Source of the DNA: Cinnamomum chago
Taxonomy: Eukaryota > Streptophyta > Magnoliopsida > Laurales > Lauraceae
DNA: 64,000 bases
Direction of reading: 5' to 3'
NCBI GenBank assembly: GCA_038049695.1
Contig: CP142452.1
Coordinates: forward strand, 80,340,501-80,404,500
Part shown: piece after piece, positions 12,882 through 31,353 of the stretch
Layout: every line of letters starts with the position of its first letter
Position numbering within the stretch: position 1 is the first letter of the stretch
The notes under the pieces: model-generated
What the model saw: the letters and a program-made list of their open reading frames with translations, nothing else
What the model was told of the DNA's origin: nothing
The model's database searches: none
Translations under genes and position numbers: made by a program

Positions 12882-14763
12882 GCAGGTTAGACCCAAGATT
12901 TGCCAGGCCGTCAGTGCCCACTAGGCCGAAGCCCATAAAAAGATCTTCAAATCGTGCAGGAGTGTCTATTTTAGTATTACCTGAGTTTTAGGGATAATTA
13001 TGAGAATAATTAGAAAGTTTATCTTATTTGATTTAGAGATTATTTTAATTAGATTTGTTTCCAAGAATAGATTAGGGTATGAGACTATATAAAGGACTGT
13101 AATCCCTCTTTTAAGGACAAGTCCACTTATCAATAAAATTTCTTCGTTGAGGATTTTCTCTAAATTAAGTGTCTCTTTGGATGCACAAGAAAATAATATT
13201 TTATAGAACATAATCTTTTATTTTTTAAAGAAGAAAATCTTGTGTGCGTTTATTTTTTGAAGAAAAGATTATATTCCCCCCCACCCCCCCTTTTGGTAAC
13301 TCAAGATTATTTTGAAGAAAAGATTATATACCCCCCCCCCCCCCCCCCCCCCCCCCTTGAAAACTTAAAACTTTCTACAAGATAAAAATCTTTCAAAATA
13401 ACGATTACAAACCCCCCGTGAAAACTTTCTACAAGATAAAAATCTTTCAAAATAACGATTACAAAGTGGTAGACTAAATTAAAGACTTTAGCTCACCATA
13501 TCCATCAAGATGTGTATGTTTACATATAGGGTAAATTAAAGTAAAATTAAATCTCATAGGACTATAAAGGTGGGATAAAGTACATGATGAAGTAAAGTGG
13601 GAAGAAATGGTAAAGTAGTGTTTTTTTTTTTTTTACTTTATCACATTTTATCGTAGTTTTATATGGTAAATAAAAAGTGACTTGTTTACAGGTGTGGAAA
13701 AGCAAAATAAAGATTGATGTCATATCATGGTAAAATGTGAGGTAAAGTAAGGTCAAATGAAGTATGTGGTAAAGTAAAGTGGGAAAGAGAGTAGTTTTTT
13801 TTTTTTTTTTTTTTTTTATACTTTACTATACCTTAGCATAGTCTTATGTGATAAAAAAAAAGTAACTTATGGTAAAAACATGAAAGTTAAACTTTACTAT
13901 ACCACATAATTTTTTATCCAGACATGGTAAGTTATATATAAATTAAAATATTTAATAAAAAAAAATATTCTTATAATGTACTGTACTTTAATCATTGCAC
14001 CTTCCAAACAGCTCAATTTAAAATTTGTAATATTCTTCAAAAATCGCCAAAAAGTAAAAATATTATACTATTACAATATTACATTATCGTATTCTATACT
14101 ATTTTATTCTTGCAATATTTAAATCTGTAAATATTTTATTCTGTAGACATCCAAACGGGCCCTAATTATGTGGCAGTGTGGTGTGAGACTAAGACAATTT
14201 GATCCTATGGATCTCCATCCCTAAGGGCATGTTTGTGTAGCCCATTTCCGCGGAAAAGGTTGTAGTTTTCTACGGAAAACTTCTTTTTCATGTGTTTGGT
14301 GCGGCAGTTTTCCGTGGAAATGTTTTTTCGCCACGTCAGCATTTTCCTTCCTAGCCATGGAAATAGACTTCCTATGGGGGGGTATGGGAAGTCCATTTCC
14401 ACGGAAAACCGACCCCCCAATTTCCTCTCTCTCACCCTCACTCCACCCAACCACCCTCTTTCTTCCTTTTCCCCTCCCAACCCCACCCACCCCACACACA
14501 TATCAACCCACCCACCCAATAGTTTTCACTAAAAAATGGTTTTCACTAAAGAAATCCATAGCTGCACCAAACAACATTAGCACTAATTCATCGAGGAAAA
14601 CCTTTTTGCACCAAACATAAAATTTTGACTTCCGCGGAAAAACTTTTCCAAAGAATTTGAAACCCATGGATTTTGCTGATGTGGCAATTTCCAATTTCCA
14701 CGGAAATTAGATGTACACAAACGTGCCCTAAGTCATTGGCTTGGAGATTAGCCCGTTGGCTAT

Positions 14764-14807
<44 letters not shown>

Positions 14808-16907
14808 CATGCATCCAAATAAAGATAAGCTTGAGCAGTCTAGCCAATCCTGTTTAATATTAAAACCCAAGGAAATCCAACCCAAAATACTAACAGATTG
14901 GAAGTATACAAAGAAACCACATTAATAGGACTTCGACATGCCCGGTCAAAGGTGCCTATAGTCAAAAATATTATGACAAGCAGAAATGCATGTACCATAG
15001 ATACTGCAGTTAATAAAGGGAATTTCGTGTGTGTTTTGATATATCCCAATCTTGTAAAGACATGCAACGGTGGAGGACATCCAAAAGCATTGAGGTTCAA
15101 GATCATAATTTGCGAAATATATGTTCTCTAGAAATAAAGTAAAAACATAGGACTTTTTATCATTAGTTGTTCAAAGAAGGAAACTGCAGTATATCTGTTT
15201 TATTGATATTATAGTCTCACAAAACTTGGATCATGGATTAATAGGAATCTAAAAATCCCGGTAATCTAAATTCTCTTAGAAAAATAATTCAATAGCTACC
15301 CTTACCCATTGAGAAACATATCATTATGCAGTGGCCAGTGAGAAAAGTGTTTCCATTGAAACAGGTTCGATCTCTATGATGGCGCTGGATCTATTTTCTA
15401 GCGCAGATGTCTGAATGATCCACACCTCCTTAAAGGTCCTATTTCATGGCCCCATCCATGTTCCTAGAGGGCTGTGACTGAGTATGTGACCAAGCCTGAT
15501 TCTAAGGCCTGAGAGCTGGATATTCTAAACAGGCGGACGGACTAGCTTCAGTTTAGACTGTCCTATTGCTAATACTACATGGTGTTAACAAAGTAACAAT
15601 AGTGGAAGTTCTAAATCAACTACCTCACACGCAAGGCAGCACTCGAAAAACTACCTTAATAGATTTTAATGACTATAACAAACAAACCCAAAGGAGGGGA
15701 AAGGACAATACTCATATACAAAAACAGGATATTATAAAAGATGCAAATGAGCCTAAAGGCATTGCAACTAACCAGAGGATGAGCTGCATGCAACAGAACA
15801 CAGAGTTGCAGGCGATGTGCATACCAATACACTCCCAACTCTAGGGCTCACGTCGGGCAAACTCTGAGTGCTGGTATTATGAACATCTTTCAAACTGCAA
15901 TCACAATGAACCGATCCACTCTTGCCAGTGGTTTCCTCAGGACCTTCCACTTTCTGCTTTTCATACTTTGCCAGCCCTTGGCCCCATCCAAGGCGCTGTT
16001 TCTTCCTCGGACATGAACCTTCAGCCACCAGCGACGTGGCAGTCACACCCTCAACAGGGTCTTCAAAAGGCGGCCGAAGCAGAGGCTTTTTCCCATCCTG
16101 GGACTGAAGCTGAGCATCATCCAAATCGGATTTGAGACTCTTGGCAGACAAACTACTGCTGGACCGCGTCCACTTGAGCGTCTTCCATGTAATTGATTCC
16201 AAGGAGTGGTCTTTATCATAAATCTGGCCTGTGCCCACGCCATCCACACCACCCAACTTATCATGCTGATCTTTCATCAATTGGGTTTCATCTAATGGCG
16301 ATTTTGCAACATCAAAATTAGCATGATATGTGTTTGTAACAATCAGATCATCAACTGACCTATTCCCGCTCGTCGAGTTCAGGCTCGCAGCCACACCATT
16401 CGCCCCAGCATCCCATGAATGGTGATAGCGCCGATGATGTTCAGCGGCCGCCACCTTGTTTTCGACCCTGGTGACGTTGCCCCTTCCATACCTTCCTTCG
16501 CCACGGCTGATCGAAGCCCTGCCGCTTTCCCCTTCAGAAACCCTATCGCAGGATCGCGAGGTCGTGCATCCATGGGCGGACTCCTCGGGAAAGCCCTGTT
16601 GACTCCCTTGCTTCCAGAGATCTTCAAGAAAAAACCATGCGGAAAAAGTCAACAGACAAGAAAAAATTAACAAAAATCAACGCAGCAAAAGCCATAAACA
16701 AGCTCAGATCTATCGATTTGCAGAGCAACAGAAACGGGAAATCGAGAAAATCTCAACGAAATGGAAAGAGATTGAGAAAAACGAACCTGGAGAATTGCGA
16801 GGCCGATCCTTCCATCTGGAAGGAGAAGGATCTACGGAATCCAATCTCTCGTTCCTCTTCTCCTTGGAGAAATCCTTGCGATCGAAAGGCGAAGGTTCCG
16901 AAGGCAT
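4347..16907 (-). CDS. PWR: SANT-domain co-repressor-like protein, POWERDRESS family
   Basis: A four-exon model was read from splice sites: 16907-16787, 16621-15773, 9205-8072, 7462-4347. All junctions are GT-AG and phase 1, and the sum is 5220 nt, encoding 1739 aa. Exon 1 gives the conserved Ser/Pro/Arg-rich N-terminus. Residues about 247-262 hold RKKQRLGWGQGLAKYEK, a signature of plant and animal NCoR/SMRT-like proteins. Exon 3 has an acidic helical block (LEKTELEIDLFENEL). The first SANT domain is at about 772-815 (W..DEKEIFMEKLATFGKDF) and the second at about 988-1028 (WTDEEKSSFIMALRTCGKDF). The C-terminus ends in WSGDVCR. In Arabidopsis, PWR works with HISTONE DEACETYLASE 9 in nuclear histone deacetylation and gene silencing; the same role here is inferred by homology. 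No coding defects were seen. The second intron is 6.6 kb and full of transposon debris. Confidence 0.88.
9206..10303 (-). other. start of long intron 2 of the SANT gene
   Basis: Non-coding intron sequence with no recognisable element or frame. The intron spans 9206-15772. Its acceptor is ...TTGGCAG just above 9205 and its donor CTCTG|GTTAG is at 15772. Confidence 0.65.
10304..10890 (+). mobile_element. RTE-type LINE reverse transcriptase remnant
   Basis: Translated fragments match plant RTE LINE reverse transcriptase in order: ERVIEQKFRQ and ENQFGFMPGRSTMEAI (about 10350-10440), then a decayed KAYDRVPR block (about 10515-10535). Next come MYEGAVTSVRSTCGE (10605 on), GLHKGSALSSYLFTLIMDEL, and the active site as LFVDDIVLVDES (about 10770-10805). 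The family normally reads FADD there, so the catalytic YxDD/FADD block is altered. Several frame changes and stops make it non-functional. It sits in sense orientation to the window, antisense to its host gene. Confidence 0.88.
10891..12841 (-). other. intron 2 of the SANT gene, unassigned
   Basis: AT-rich non-coding sequence. I saw short CT and A runs (11850-11880) and no frame or inverted repeat that I could assign to a family. Confidence 0.5.
12842..12879. repeat. (CT)n microsatellite
   Basis: A pure CT dinucleotide run of 38 bases inside intron 2 of the SANT gene. Confidence 0.95.
12990..13165 (+). mobile_element. LTR-like fragment (TATA plus poly-A signal)
   Basis: The block has the ordered signals of the R region of an LTR: TATATAAAGG at about 13087-13096, a TAATCCCTCTTTTAAGGACA stretch, then CAATAAAATTTC at about 13131-13142. 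No coding sequence is attached and no partner LTR was found, so it is a solo or truncated copy. The borders are approximate. It ends where the adjacent MITE starts. Confidence 0.45.
13169..14162. mobile_element. Harbinger/Tourist-like MITE of about 994 bp
   Basis: The left end GTGTCTCTTTGGATG and the reverse complement of the right end GGGCCCGTTTGGATG match at 11 of 15 bases. Both sides are flanked by TAA (13166-13168 and 14163-14165), the TWA target duplication typical of PIF/Harbinger. The interior is non-coding, with C-runs and a local tandem array. TIR decay suggests an older copy. Confidence 0.6.
13257..13466. repeat. about 55-bp tandem array with C-runs
   Basis: Two kinds of adjacent duplication are visible. 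GAAGAAAAGATTATAT followed by a C-run occurs at about 13258 and 13315; the second run is 26 pure C at 13331-13356. Then ACTTTCTACAAGATAAAAAT with its tail occurs at about 13369 and 13423, a spacing of 54 bases. The array lies inside the MITE-like block. Confidence 0.75.
14225..14728. mobile_element. Harbinger/Tourist-like MITE, 504 bp
   Basis: The left terminus GGGCATGTTTGTGTA and the reverse complement of the right terminus GGGCACGTTTGTGTA differ at one base. TAA flanks both sides (14222-14224, 14729-14731). Subterminal copies of TTTCCGCGGAAAA-like palindromes occur at about 14246, 14396 and 14630. No transposase is encoded. It inserted into intron 2 of the SANT gene. Confidence 0.82.
14765..14808. 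repeat. (CT)n followed by (TA)n microsatellite
   Basis: A pure CT run passes directly into a TA run inside intron 2 of the SANT gene. The remaining roughly 960 bases to the exon 2 donor show no gene or element that I recognise. Confidence 0.9.
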
Positions 16908-17500
16908 GAAATAGCATCAAATAGCATGGAAGGAAGAGAGACAGAGAACAAGAAAAAAAAAAAAGCCCTAGAATCAACGAAGAAGAAGAAGAAGAGCGCA
17001 ACGAGAAAAGGAGGAGCGACAGAGAGAGAAAAGAAAGGAAAAGAAAACCCTAGAATGAACGAAGAAGAAGAAGAGAACCAGATTTCGAAAACCCAGGTAA
17101 TGAGAATAAGGTGGAAGAATAGCAGGGGAAGGGAGTGGAGGATGTCCTGTGGCGTGCCCTAAGATGTGCCATTGATTTGGGGTGCAGGACGAGATCGTGG
17201 CCGTCGGTGGGGGTACCTTGCTTGCGATGCTCGTCTCTTTCTCTTTCTATTGTGCGGAAATGGATTCTTGGAGTGTCGTCTGTGTTTGTGTGGGAGGAGA
17301 GAGGATGAGAAAGGAAGGGAGGGAGGGAAGAAAGCGTGAGATGAGATAAGGGGAGAAAAAAGGGCGGATTTGAAAAGGCTTGGAAAACCAGATTTCAGTT
17401 TCTCATTCGAATCCGCGAAATCTTGTTATTTCTATGAACCCGCCTTTTGGAACGTTTCCGTGTGCGTCTTTCACAAAACAAAGAAATGGGGGAGAAGAAT
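16908..17500 (-). promoter_or_regulatory. 5' leader and promoter region of the SANT gene
   Basis: The stretch just above the start codon is purine-rich on the plus strand, with AAGAAGAAG runs. On the transcribed strand it is a CTT/TCT-rich leader, common in plant 5' UTRs. I could not place a TATA box or start site with confidence. Boundaries are nominal. Confidence 0.45.
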
Positions 17501-18959
17501 AGAATAGAGGACTAATTAGTAATTAGGCCTTGTAGTTATAGCCTGCCCCTCTGGGTAGTGACCGGCCCGGCCTAACTTGTCAAAGTCCCAAAATATTGAA
17601 CCCCCTCCCCTGCTTGGTTGTTAAGCATGAAATACAGAATAATGATAGATGAAACTTCCACTTTTATTTAAGGTTGCGTTTGACAACCAAATTTTTTAAA
17701 AAAATAAATTTTTATTTTTATAAAATCGTGATAAATTCATGTTTGACAATTATAATTTATTGAAGATTTAGATGAATGAAAATCTTCATTTATTAGGATT
17801 TTCAGAGTCGATCAACTCTCGTAAGATTTGAAAATCAATGGATTTTCACACTAAATCCTAATTTTTTTACATTTACATATATATCAATATCAATGTGAAG
17901 CCCTCAACTATAGAAATTCCCAACGAAAAATCATTATTCCACTAGTAATGAAAAATCATCATATCTATGGATTCATTGTCTGTTACCAAATATGCTCTTA
18001 CTCTCCTCAAATACACAGTGACCTTGGAAGAAGTAGAATTTTGAAAATAAATGTCTCATTAACTATGTGAAATGAATAAAAAAAGGTGAGAAAAAAAGTA
18101 TATAATGTAATTGTAATGTTTGTATTTGTTCTGCATCCAAGACGAAAGAGATTTATGATGAAAGCGTGTGGGGGCGCAAAGAAAAATCTTGTTCGCAGTT
18201 TGGAAATTATGATTTTAAGTCAAATTGAAAATTACCTTGAGCTTCCTTTTTCTTCTTCTCTTTAATGGAGGAGTTCTAGTTGGCTCATGAAATTGCTGAG
18301 TGTGAGAACTCCTTGGAGAAAACCACATCATCTTCACGGTTGGAGAGCTCAACATCTCCATCTATGATCTTGACTCAGCGAGAAGATCCTAAAATCAACT
18401 CTTACTTGTTTCCCAAGTCTTCCTTCACCAGAAATAAAAATATATAAAGAAAGCCCTCAGAGAGGATGTGCGCAAACTGAAACTAGATCGCAAAAAGCAA
18501 CTTGATAATCATCTTAATTAGCCTCTGGAGGGGGTAAAAAAAAGGAGGGGAAAGGCAATTGTGGGGATTGTTTTCAGGGATATGGGCACCACACTGAGTC
18601 TGGTTTTTGGTATTCTCCTTTTCTACTATTGTTAAAAGAGAAGGTGTAGAAGCATGATTAGGGAAGACTAGAAAGAGTAAGAGATGAAAAGGAGGTGCAA
18701 AAACGAAAAAAGGAAAATAAGAGATGCATTTTTATTTTAAAGAGTGTGAGTAGTTTGAAAGCAGCCATACAAAAGGAAAATGTAGGGAAGATAATATGGA
18801 GGTGGAAATTGGATTGCCCACATAGTGCTTTTATAACCATATGCATGACTTTTATTAAGAGTCACTATATCATACATAAGTCAAGGCTAGCTCTTTCAAA
18901 AAAAGAAAAGGAAAGAAGGTCCACAGCCCCTATAATTTTGATTTATTTATTTCATATGG
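17501..18959. other. intergenic, no gene seen
   Basis: AT-rich DNA. A short frame near 18265-18420 on the plus strand is Ser/Glu-rich but has no start context, no homology that I recognise and quickly meets stops, so I do not call it. Confidence 0.5.
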
Positions 18960-19105
18960 CAGGGTATTCTGGTCTTACGGCCAAATTAGTCCTTTCGGTC
19001 CCATGACAATAGACCAGAAACTATCAAGAACGAAGGGGGCGAGGATCGAACTTGAGACCTCCGAGTTGACGGTATGTTCCGAAACCACTTGAGCCACCCC
19101 CACAC
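18960..19105 (-). mobile_element. tRNA-derived SINE candidate
   Basis: Read on the minus strand, GTGGCTCAAGTGGT (19097-19084) resembles a polymerase III A box. AAGTTCGATCCTC (19053-19041) resembles a B box, about 30 bases downstream, the normal spacing. The body runs on toward an A/T-rich tail near 18940-18960. I did not find flanking target duplications. The exact ends are uncertain. Confidence 0.5.
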
Positions 19106-21375
19106 TCCCTCAACAATTAATATGTAAAATTTTGACATTTGTCTATTGAAAAGTATTTTTTAAACTTTGTCCTTAACAGTTATGGATGGTAATATGAAAG
19201 CCCCTAACAATTGGGAATCATTGAGTTTGAGTTCAATTATATGGCCAGCAATTTATCTAATATCTTAAACCAATTAGTAGGCCCTATCTAACTTATATTT
19301 GTCTTCTTATGTTTAACCATCAATATAGCTAGAAATTTCAACCTTCCTATTCATTTTCCTCTTTCAGTTCACACCAATCAATGCTAATGTCCAAAATCGA
19401 AAGTTGTGGGACCTTTGATACGAGCTTTGTATGGCAGATAGGCCCCATGACTAGATCGTCTTAATTATTGAGTTCCCCTGTTGACAGGGACCACTTTTCT
19501 TTTTCTTCTCTCTTTTCTAAAGTGGTCAAGCATGGTTTGGCTAGACTGTAAATTCCACTTAAAATGGATGACGAACAGGTAAAATTGGGGCATGGGGATC
19601 ATGATTTAAAACCCAACCCACCCCACTCCACTCCACTCCAATCTTTCCTCAAGTGTTATTCTTCTAAATGTAATTTTTTTAATGGGTCTCAGAAGCAGTA
19701 GGAATTTGTTCAATTAGACTGAAAGTTTTTTAGATGATAGAAAATAATGAGACACTAATATGAATGGTTTAATAAAGATAGATCCCATTAGGTGCTTCAT
19801 AAAAACCTAACCCTAGAAAGAAGACATAACTTTGCCGCAATTAGTTTTATATCAGTCCCAATCTTTTGGACATGCAGGCACGATGTGAAGCTTCTCAATG
19901 GGACCTGTCAATGAAATCCAAACTGCTCAAAGAAAATGGCCCCTCTTTGGCGTCTCTTTTCACCCCAATAGAATATGGGATCACTTTCAAATTGATCACT
20001 TAAATTTATGAAAATTTTTAATATTTTATTTTAGTGTTTTATAAGCGATCAAACTGATGCACCATCCAAGGCCCACTGTCCTAATTACATGAAAGACATC
20101 TATAGTTGTTTCCACGTAGATTTGAATTGAAAACTTTCATGGTGCCCATAAATTTACCTGCGTGTGATATGGGCAACTTGGACCCTTTGCAAAACTAGAG
20201 TATACTCTAAGAAAAAACGGAAGCAAAGCTATATTTGTTTTGTGCTACACTCCCAGTTTCTGTTTCCACGGGAGAAAGGAATACGGCATTCTTGCTCCTC
20301 TCATAAGAAATTCAGATCTTGCTATCAAGGAAAATCACTTCATTTCTTTTTCTTTTTCATAAAGAAAATGTGTCGCACCAAACAATAGGAACAATGAGCT
20401 ACATGAAAATTTAGAATAATTTTCCTCTCCGTTGTAGGATTCTCTCATTGCACAAACGCCCTCTTTCAAAGTCGTGGTATTGGAAAACTTTTGAGAGAAT
20501 TCAAGGAAACGAAATTTCTAGATCATTCAGTGTAGGGAGTCTCTGCAGATGTCAAACAAATGTAACAAGGAATGAAGTTAGTGGCCGTTTGTTTGCATGA
20601 TATCAAATTATCAAGGAATATGAAAGAGGTAAAAGGTAGAGATGCAGATGGCCCCCGGTCCATCTTAAGATTTGATTTACTGGGGCTGTGACTTTGTATT
20701 CATTTTCTACCAAAGGGGAGATTACTTGATGGCAATTCATGAGTTTTCACATTTATTTCTTCAATTTTAGCAACTTTAATCGGATTACATATCTCAAAAC
20801 TCCTAGGAATTCAATTCCATGCAAAGGTACGGGTTCTAGTGCCTTGGCTAATAACCAGGAAGTTTCAAGCTACATCTTGTAGTCAGTAGTCAGTTCTTTG
20901 TTTCTATAATGTGGATTTTATCAAGCAAAAAACAGAAACAGTGAGAATATAAAATCATAGCTCTTTATAGAATATAAAATGATAATTCCTCTTAGTTTCA
21001 TAGTAGAAGTCTTTGAGACGACCCCAGATAGATGGGATTAACAAAGCCTAGATGATGACATTGAATTGAAAAAAAAGAGATAGAAAAACCATGTTCACAA
21101 TATTTTATATTGTGACAAAGTAAGGCATGCAAAATATATAATCTTCCACCCATACATTGCTCAAACGTCAAACATATATTACATATAATATTTCCCCCAT
21201 TTCTTATTAACTAACCTTGAACAATAACATCCTTCAATGGAAATGATAGCTGACATAAATTGACCAAGCTGCAGAATCACTAAATTAATAGCTAAAAATT
21301 GGGATGGAATGCTCATTGACAAGGGATGGAATGCCCTTTATGAATGCTGCTGCTTCTGAATTGGGTCAACAAGCT
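19106..21375. other. intergenic, no gene seen
   Basis: No credible coding frame. There is a short CCACTCCACTCC run near 19621-19638 and scattered A/T homopolymers. The right end is the 3' flank of the carboxypeptidase gene. Confidence 0.55.
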
Positions 21376-28232
<6,857 letters not shown>

Positions 28233-28359
28233 CTACTTGGACAAACTTTTTGGCCAGAATTTTGGCCAACCCATATGGTTTCCATTGAATATCACTATGA
28301 TATTCAATGGAAACCATATAGGTTGGCCAAAATTCTGGCCAAAAAGTTTGTCCAAGTAG
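28233..28359. mobile_element. near-perfect 127-bp inverted-repeat element (fold-back MITE)
   Basis: The left arm 28233-28294 and the right arm 28298-28359 are each 62 bases and complementary, with one mismatch that would be a G:U pair in RNA. The loop is three bases (CTA). The arms begin CTACTTGGACAAAC. If the outermost CTA/TAG is read as a TA target duplication, the element would be mariner-like; this is inference. No coding sequence. Confidence 0.85.
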
Positions 28360-30097
28360 CATTACTCTTATTATTATTACTGAGGACTCTGCAACCTACA
28401 TTCTCAAACCACCTCCCAAAAACACTCTTGTGATTTTTAAATATAGGATCCAAATCCTCCTACAGCAATTCATGTGAATGCATTTTAAAATATAGACTAT
28501 CCATTTCATTTGTTTGCTCTTCACTTAGATGAATGACAGATCATAAGTAAGTTATTTCTATATCACGATCCGGACCCGAGATCAGAGTCATTAGAGTTAA
28601 TCCCCGGGTCGCGATATTCATACTTACTCCCGTAAACCCCGAATTAACCGAAGTTAAAACGAAGTCTACAAGGGATCTTGCATACGTACCTGTCAATGTA
28701 CAGTTGTGCGGAAAGATACAATAATATACATTGACAATCATTTAATAAAACGAATCAGACTATTTACTTTAAAATGTAAAGTTCACTTTATACTGTTTCA
28801 GTTCTCTTACTATCAACCACTGCATATGCAAAATACAATGCAGGGGACATCATTTCTAATACTTACAATACCAAAATGAATATACAAACTAGTTTCTAAA
28901 CCATTTCCAAAATACTCAATGTTATCCACTCTCAGATCACGTCCATTCGGTTAGACCTCCTGGAGGTATCGAATAGGTCTCCTCCGCTGGCGGGACGGTC
29001 TCGGAGGGACCGGCACGGGCAACTAAGCCTGTAATATCATCAGTAATACCATGAACACGACGGTTCAACAAGATATATACATATGATGATAGTATGTTTG
29101 AAAATTCCTAACAATTCATCGATTTAACAGTTCTAAACAATTCCAATATACAATCCTTGTGTAATTATAAACACAAGTAATAATGGCAATAACATTAGCA
29201 ACTACACTAGTATTGGTTCCAACTCCATTCAGTTCTTCCCAAAAGGAAGCATTTCATATTCATTCATTCATTATGTTCAATATTTATTAATAGCTTTTCA
29301 ATGTATGACTTTTCAGTCAATGACCTTTCGGTCCAGTCAGGTGGGATCTCCCAGTGTCTTGATCAGAGATCACTGGTGTCACCACGGGCTCCGGAACACC
29401 CTAATCTCATCTATTGTAGTAGGAATAGTCATTTTGTCACGCCCCCGAACCGAAACCTCGGGGGCGAGAGATGGGATTAAGCATCAATTATATTTTACTT
29501 CTCCCAGGATCCGCGTGTGTGAAAACAACACATTCTGAATATTTTGCGGAAGCATTTGTGGCGTTGCGACCCGAAGTCCGTGGCCATCGGATTCCGCGTC
29601 GCACTCAACCTTTAGCACATAGCTATTATATCAAGGATCATATCAGACTGGAGTAACCATCACAATAAATTACAGAGCTGACAGTAACAGGATATTACAT
29701 TCCCAAATATATTCAAGTTACAATTATCAATGTACATTAATTAAGAATCCCAAGGAAAAGGGCTAACAAAAGCCATACAACAATAAGCTATAAACTACTA
29801 CCCAAATGTGACGTAGCTCCGATGTCAGACTCAATGTCTACATGACATAGCCGACAAAACAACCTGCAAGGCATGGCTCCAAAGCCAACAAAACACTCAA
29901 CTCGGGGCGAATAAATCTGAACCTGAGTACCAAAAGTAGTGGGTCAGACACGACGGTCTGGCAGGTGGATGAAAAGATTACAATATAGCGAATAATAATA
30001 CAAATGATAAATCATGCTATTTGCTCGAAATGCTGCATATAATTATACGGGTGCAAAGTCGGGAATCTCGGGGAAAACTTGTATTCATTTCAAGCAT

Positions 30098-30807
30098 GGT
30101 TAAAACATGAACATCTAATAAAACATGTATTCATTTACATCATCTATGATCATAGATATTTGACAATCGGGTATTCGTCTAAAACATGTATAAATATAGC
30201 GGTATGGCAAAACAACGTTCATTTGAAGCTTAAGTAAAAACACAAGTATACAACAAACCAGGTATTCATAGCAGTCTAGCAAAACCAATGTCCATTTGAA
30301 ACCTATGTAGAAGTATGGATATTTAATAAATCGGGTATCGTTTAAAACAGGTGTAACCAAAGGAATCCAACAAGACTAATGTTCATTTAAACATATTCCA
30401 AAGTATGGATATTTTAACAATTCGGGTATTCATTTAAAAACAGGTATAAACATAGGAATCTGGCAAAACAAGTGTCATCTAAAACATATTTCAAACCATG
30501 GATATTTGACAAATCGGGTAATCATTTAAGACGGTTTAAACATAGGAATCTCACCAGCCAAATGTCATTTAAAACAAGGCACGGATATTTAACAATTCGG
30601 GTATTCACTTAAAACATGTATAAACATCGGGATCTAACAAAACGAGTGTCGTTTAAAACGCATTCCAAAGCATGGACATTTAATAACTCGGGTATTCATT
30701 TTAAAACATGTGTAATCATATAACTCTAGCAAAAACCATCGATCGTTAGAAACATGTGTGAAAGCACGGGTATCCACCCAACCGGCATTCATGTAAAACA
30801 TGTACGT
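30098..30807. repeat. degenerate tandem array, about 90-bp unit, about eight copies
   Basis: Each unit repeats the order GGATATTTAACAA, TCGGGTATTCATTTAAAACA, TGTATAAACATAGGAATCT, GCAAAACAA and GT(G)TCATTTAAAACAT. Units begin near 30150, 30245, 30315, 30405, 30498, 30580, 30672 and 30765. The copies are well diverged. The array lies in the inner LTR-like element and is non-coding. Confidence 0.8.
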
Positions 30808-31084
30808 GTGCAAAGGACATAAAACAATATAATAGTGACTGAATTTACAATGGAGAGCATTAACACTTATCTAAATAACAACTTTCATAAAAGCAATGAA
30901 TCATTTAACTGAAAACAAGTAAGCAATATAAACCATGTCGGGTGTCCAAGGAATCGGGAACTGGCAAGATGGCAATCACAAGAAGCTAAGTCCTCTATCA
31001 CCGAAGTGACAAGAGCGGGACGTTGGTCTCAGTCACACAAGGTGAGGAGACTCAACGTAAATCATATATACAATAATAAATACA

Positions 31085-31151
31085 CGGGAACGGGACCACG
31101 GTAGCGAACCGGGTATCGGGACGGGACCACGGCAATAACCGGGTATCGGGA
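31085..31151. repeat. GGGACGGGACCACGG tandem pair
   Basis: Two adjacent copies share CGGGACCACGG..........CCGGGTATCGGGA, about 31-35 bases each, inside the inner LTR-like element. Confidence 0.8.
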
Positions 31152-31281
31152 TCCAAACTGCAGCTGGCGGGACGGGAGAGGGATCTCCAAGTCAGTGGAT
31201 CAGACTGACATGGTATCCAAGCTTAGTGATGCCGACTCATAGGTTAAAACCAATCGAGACATATGTAAGTAATCAAGTACA

Positions 31282-31353
31282 GTAAATAAACGGGTAAACG
31301 GGGGTGTTCAAGGGCACGTAAATAAACGGGTAAACGGGGGTGCTCAAGGGCAC
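31282..31353. repeat. 36-bp tandem duplication
   Basis: Two copies of a 36-base unit, starting GTAAATAAACGGGTAAACGG, differ at one base. They lie inside the inner LTR-like element. The near identity points to a recent slippage or unequal exchange. Confidence 0.9.

Noticed and set aside
12588-12991. Overlapping frames with Arg-Glu or Leu-Ser repeats
   Set aside because: They translate the (CT)n microsatellite and its flanks inside an intron.
16926-17162. Lys/Glu-rich plus-strand frame upstream of the SANT gene
   Set aside because: It is low-complexity GAA repeat sequence in the gene's 5' leader on the opposite strand.
17668-18000. Possible MITE start GGTTGCGTTTGACAACC
   Set aside because: I could not find a matching inverted end or target duplication.
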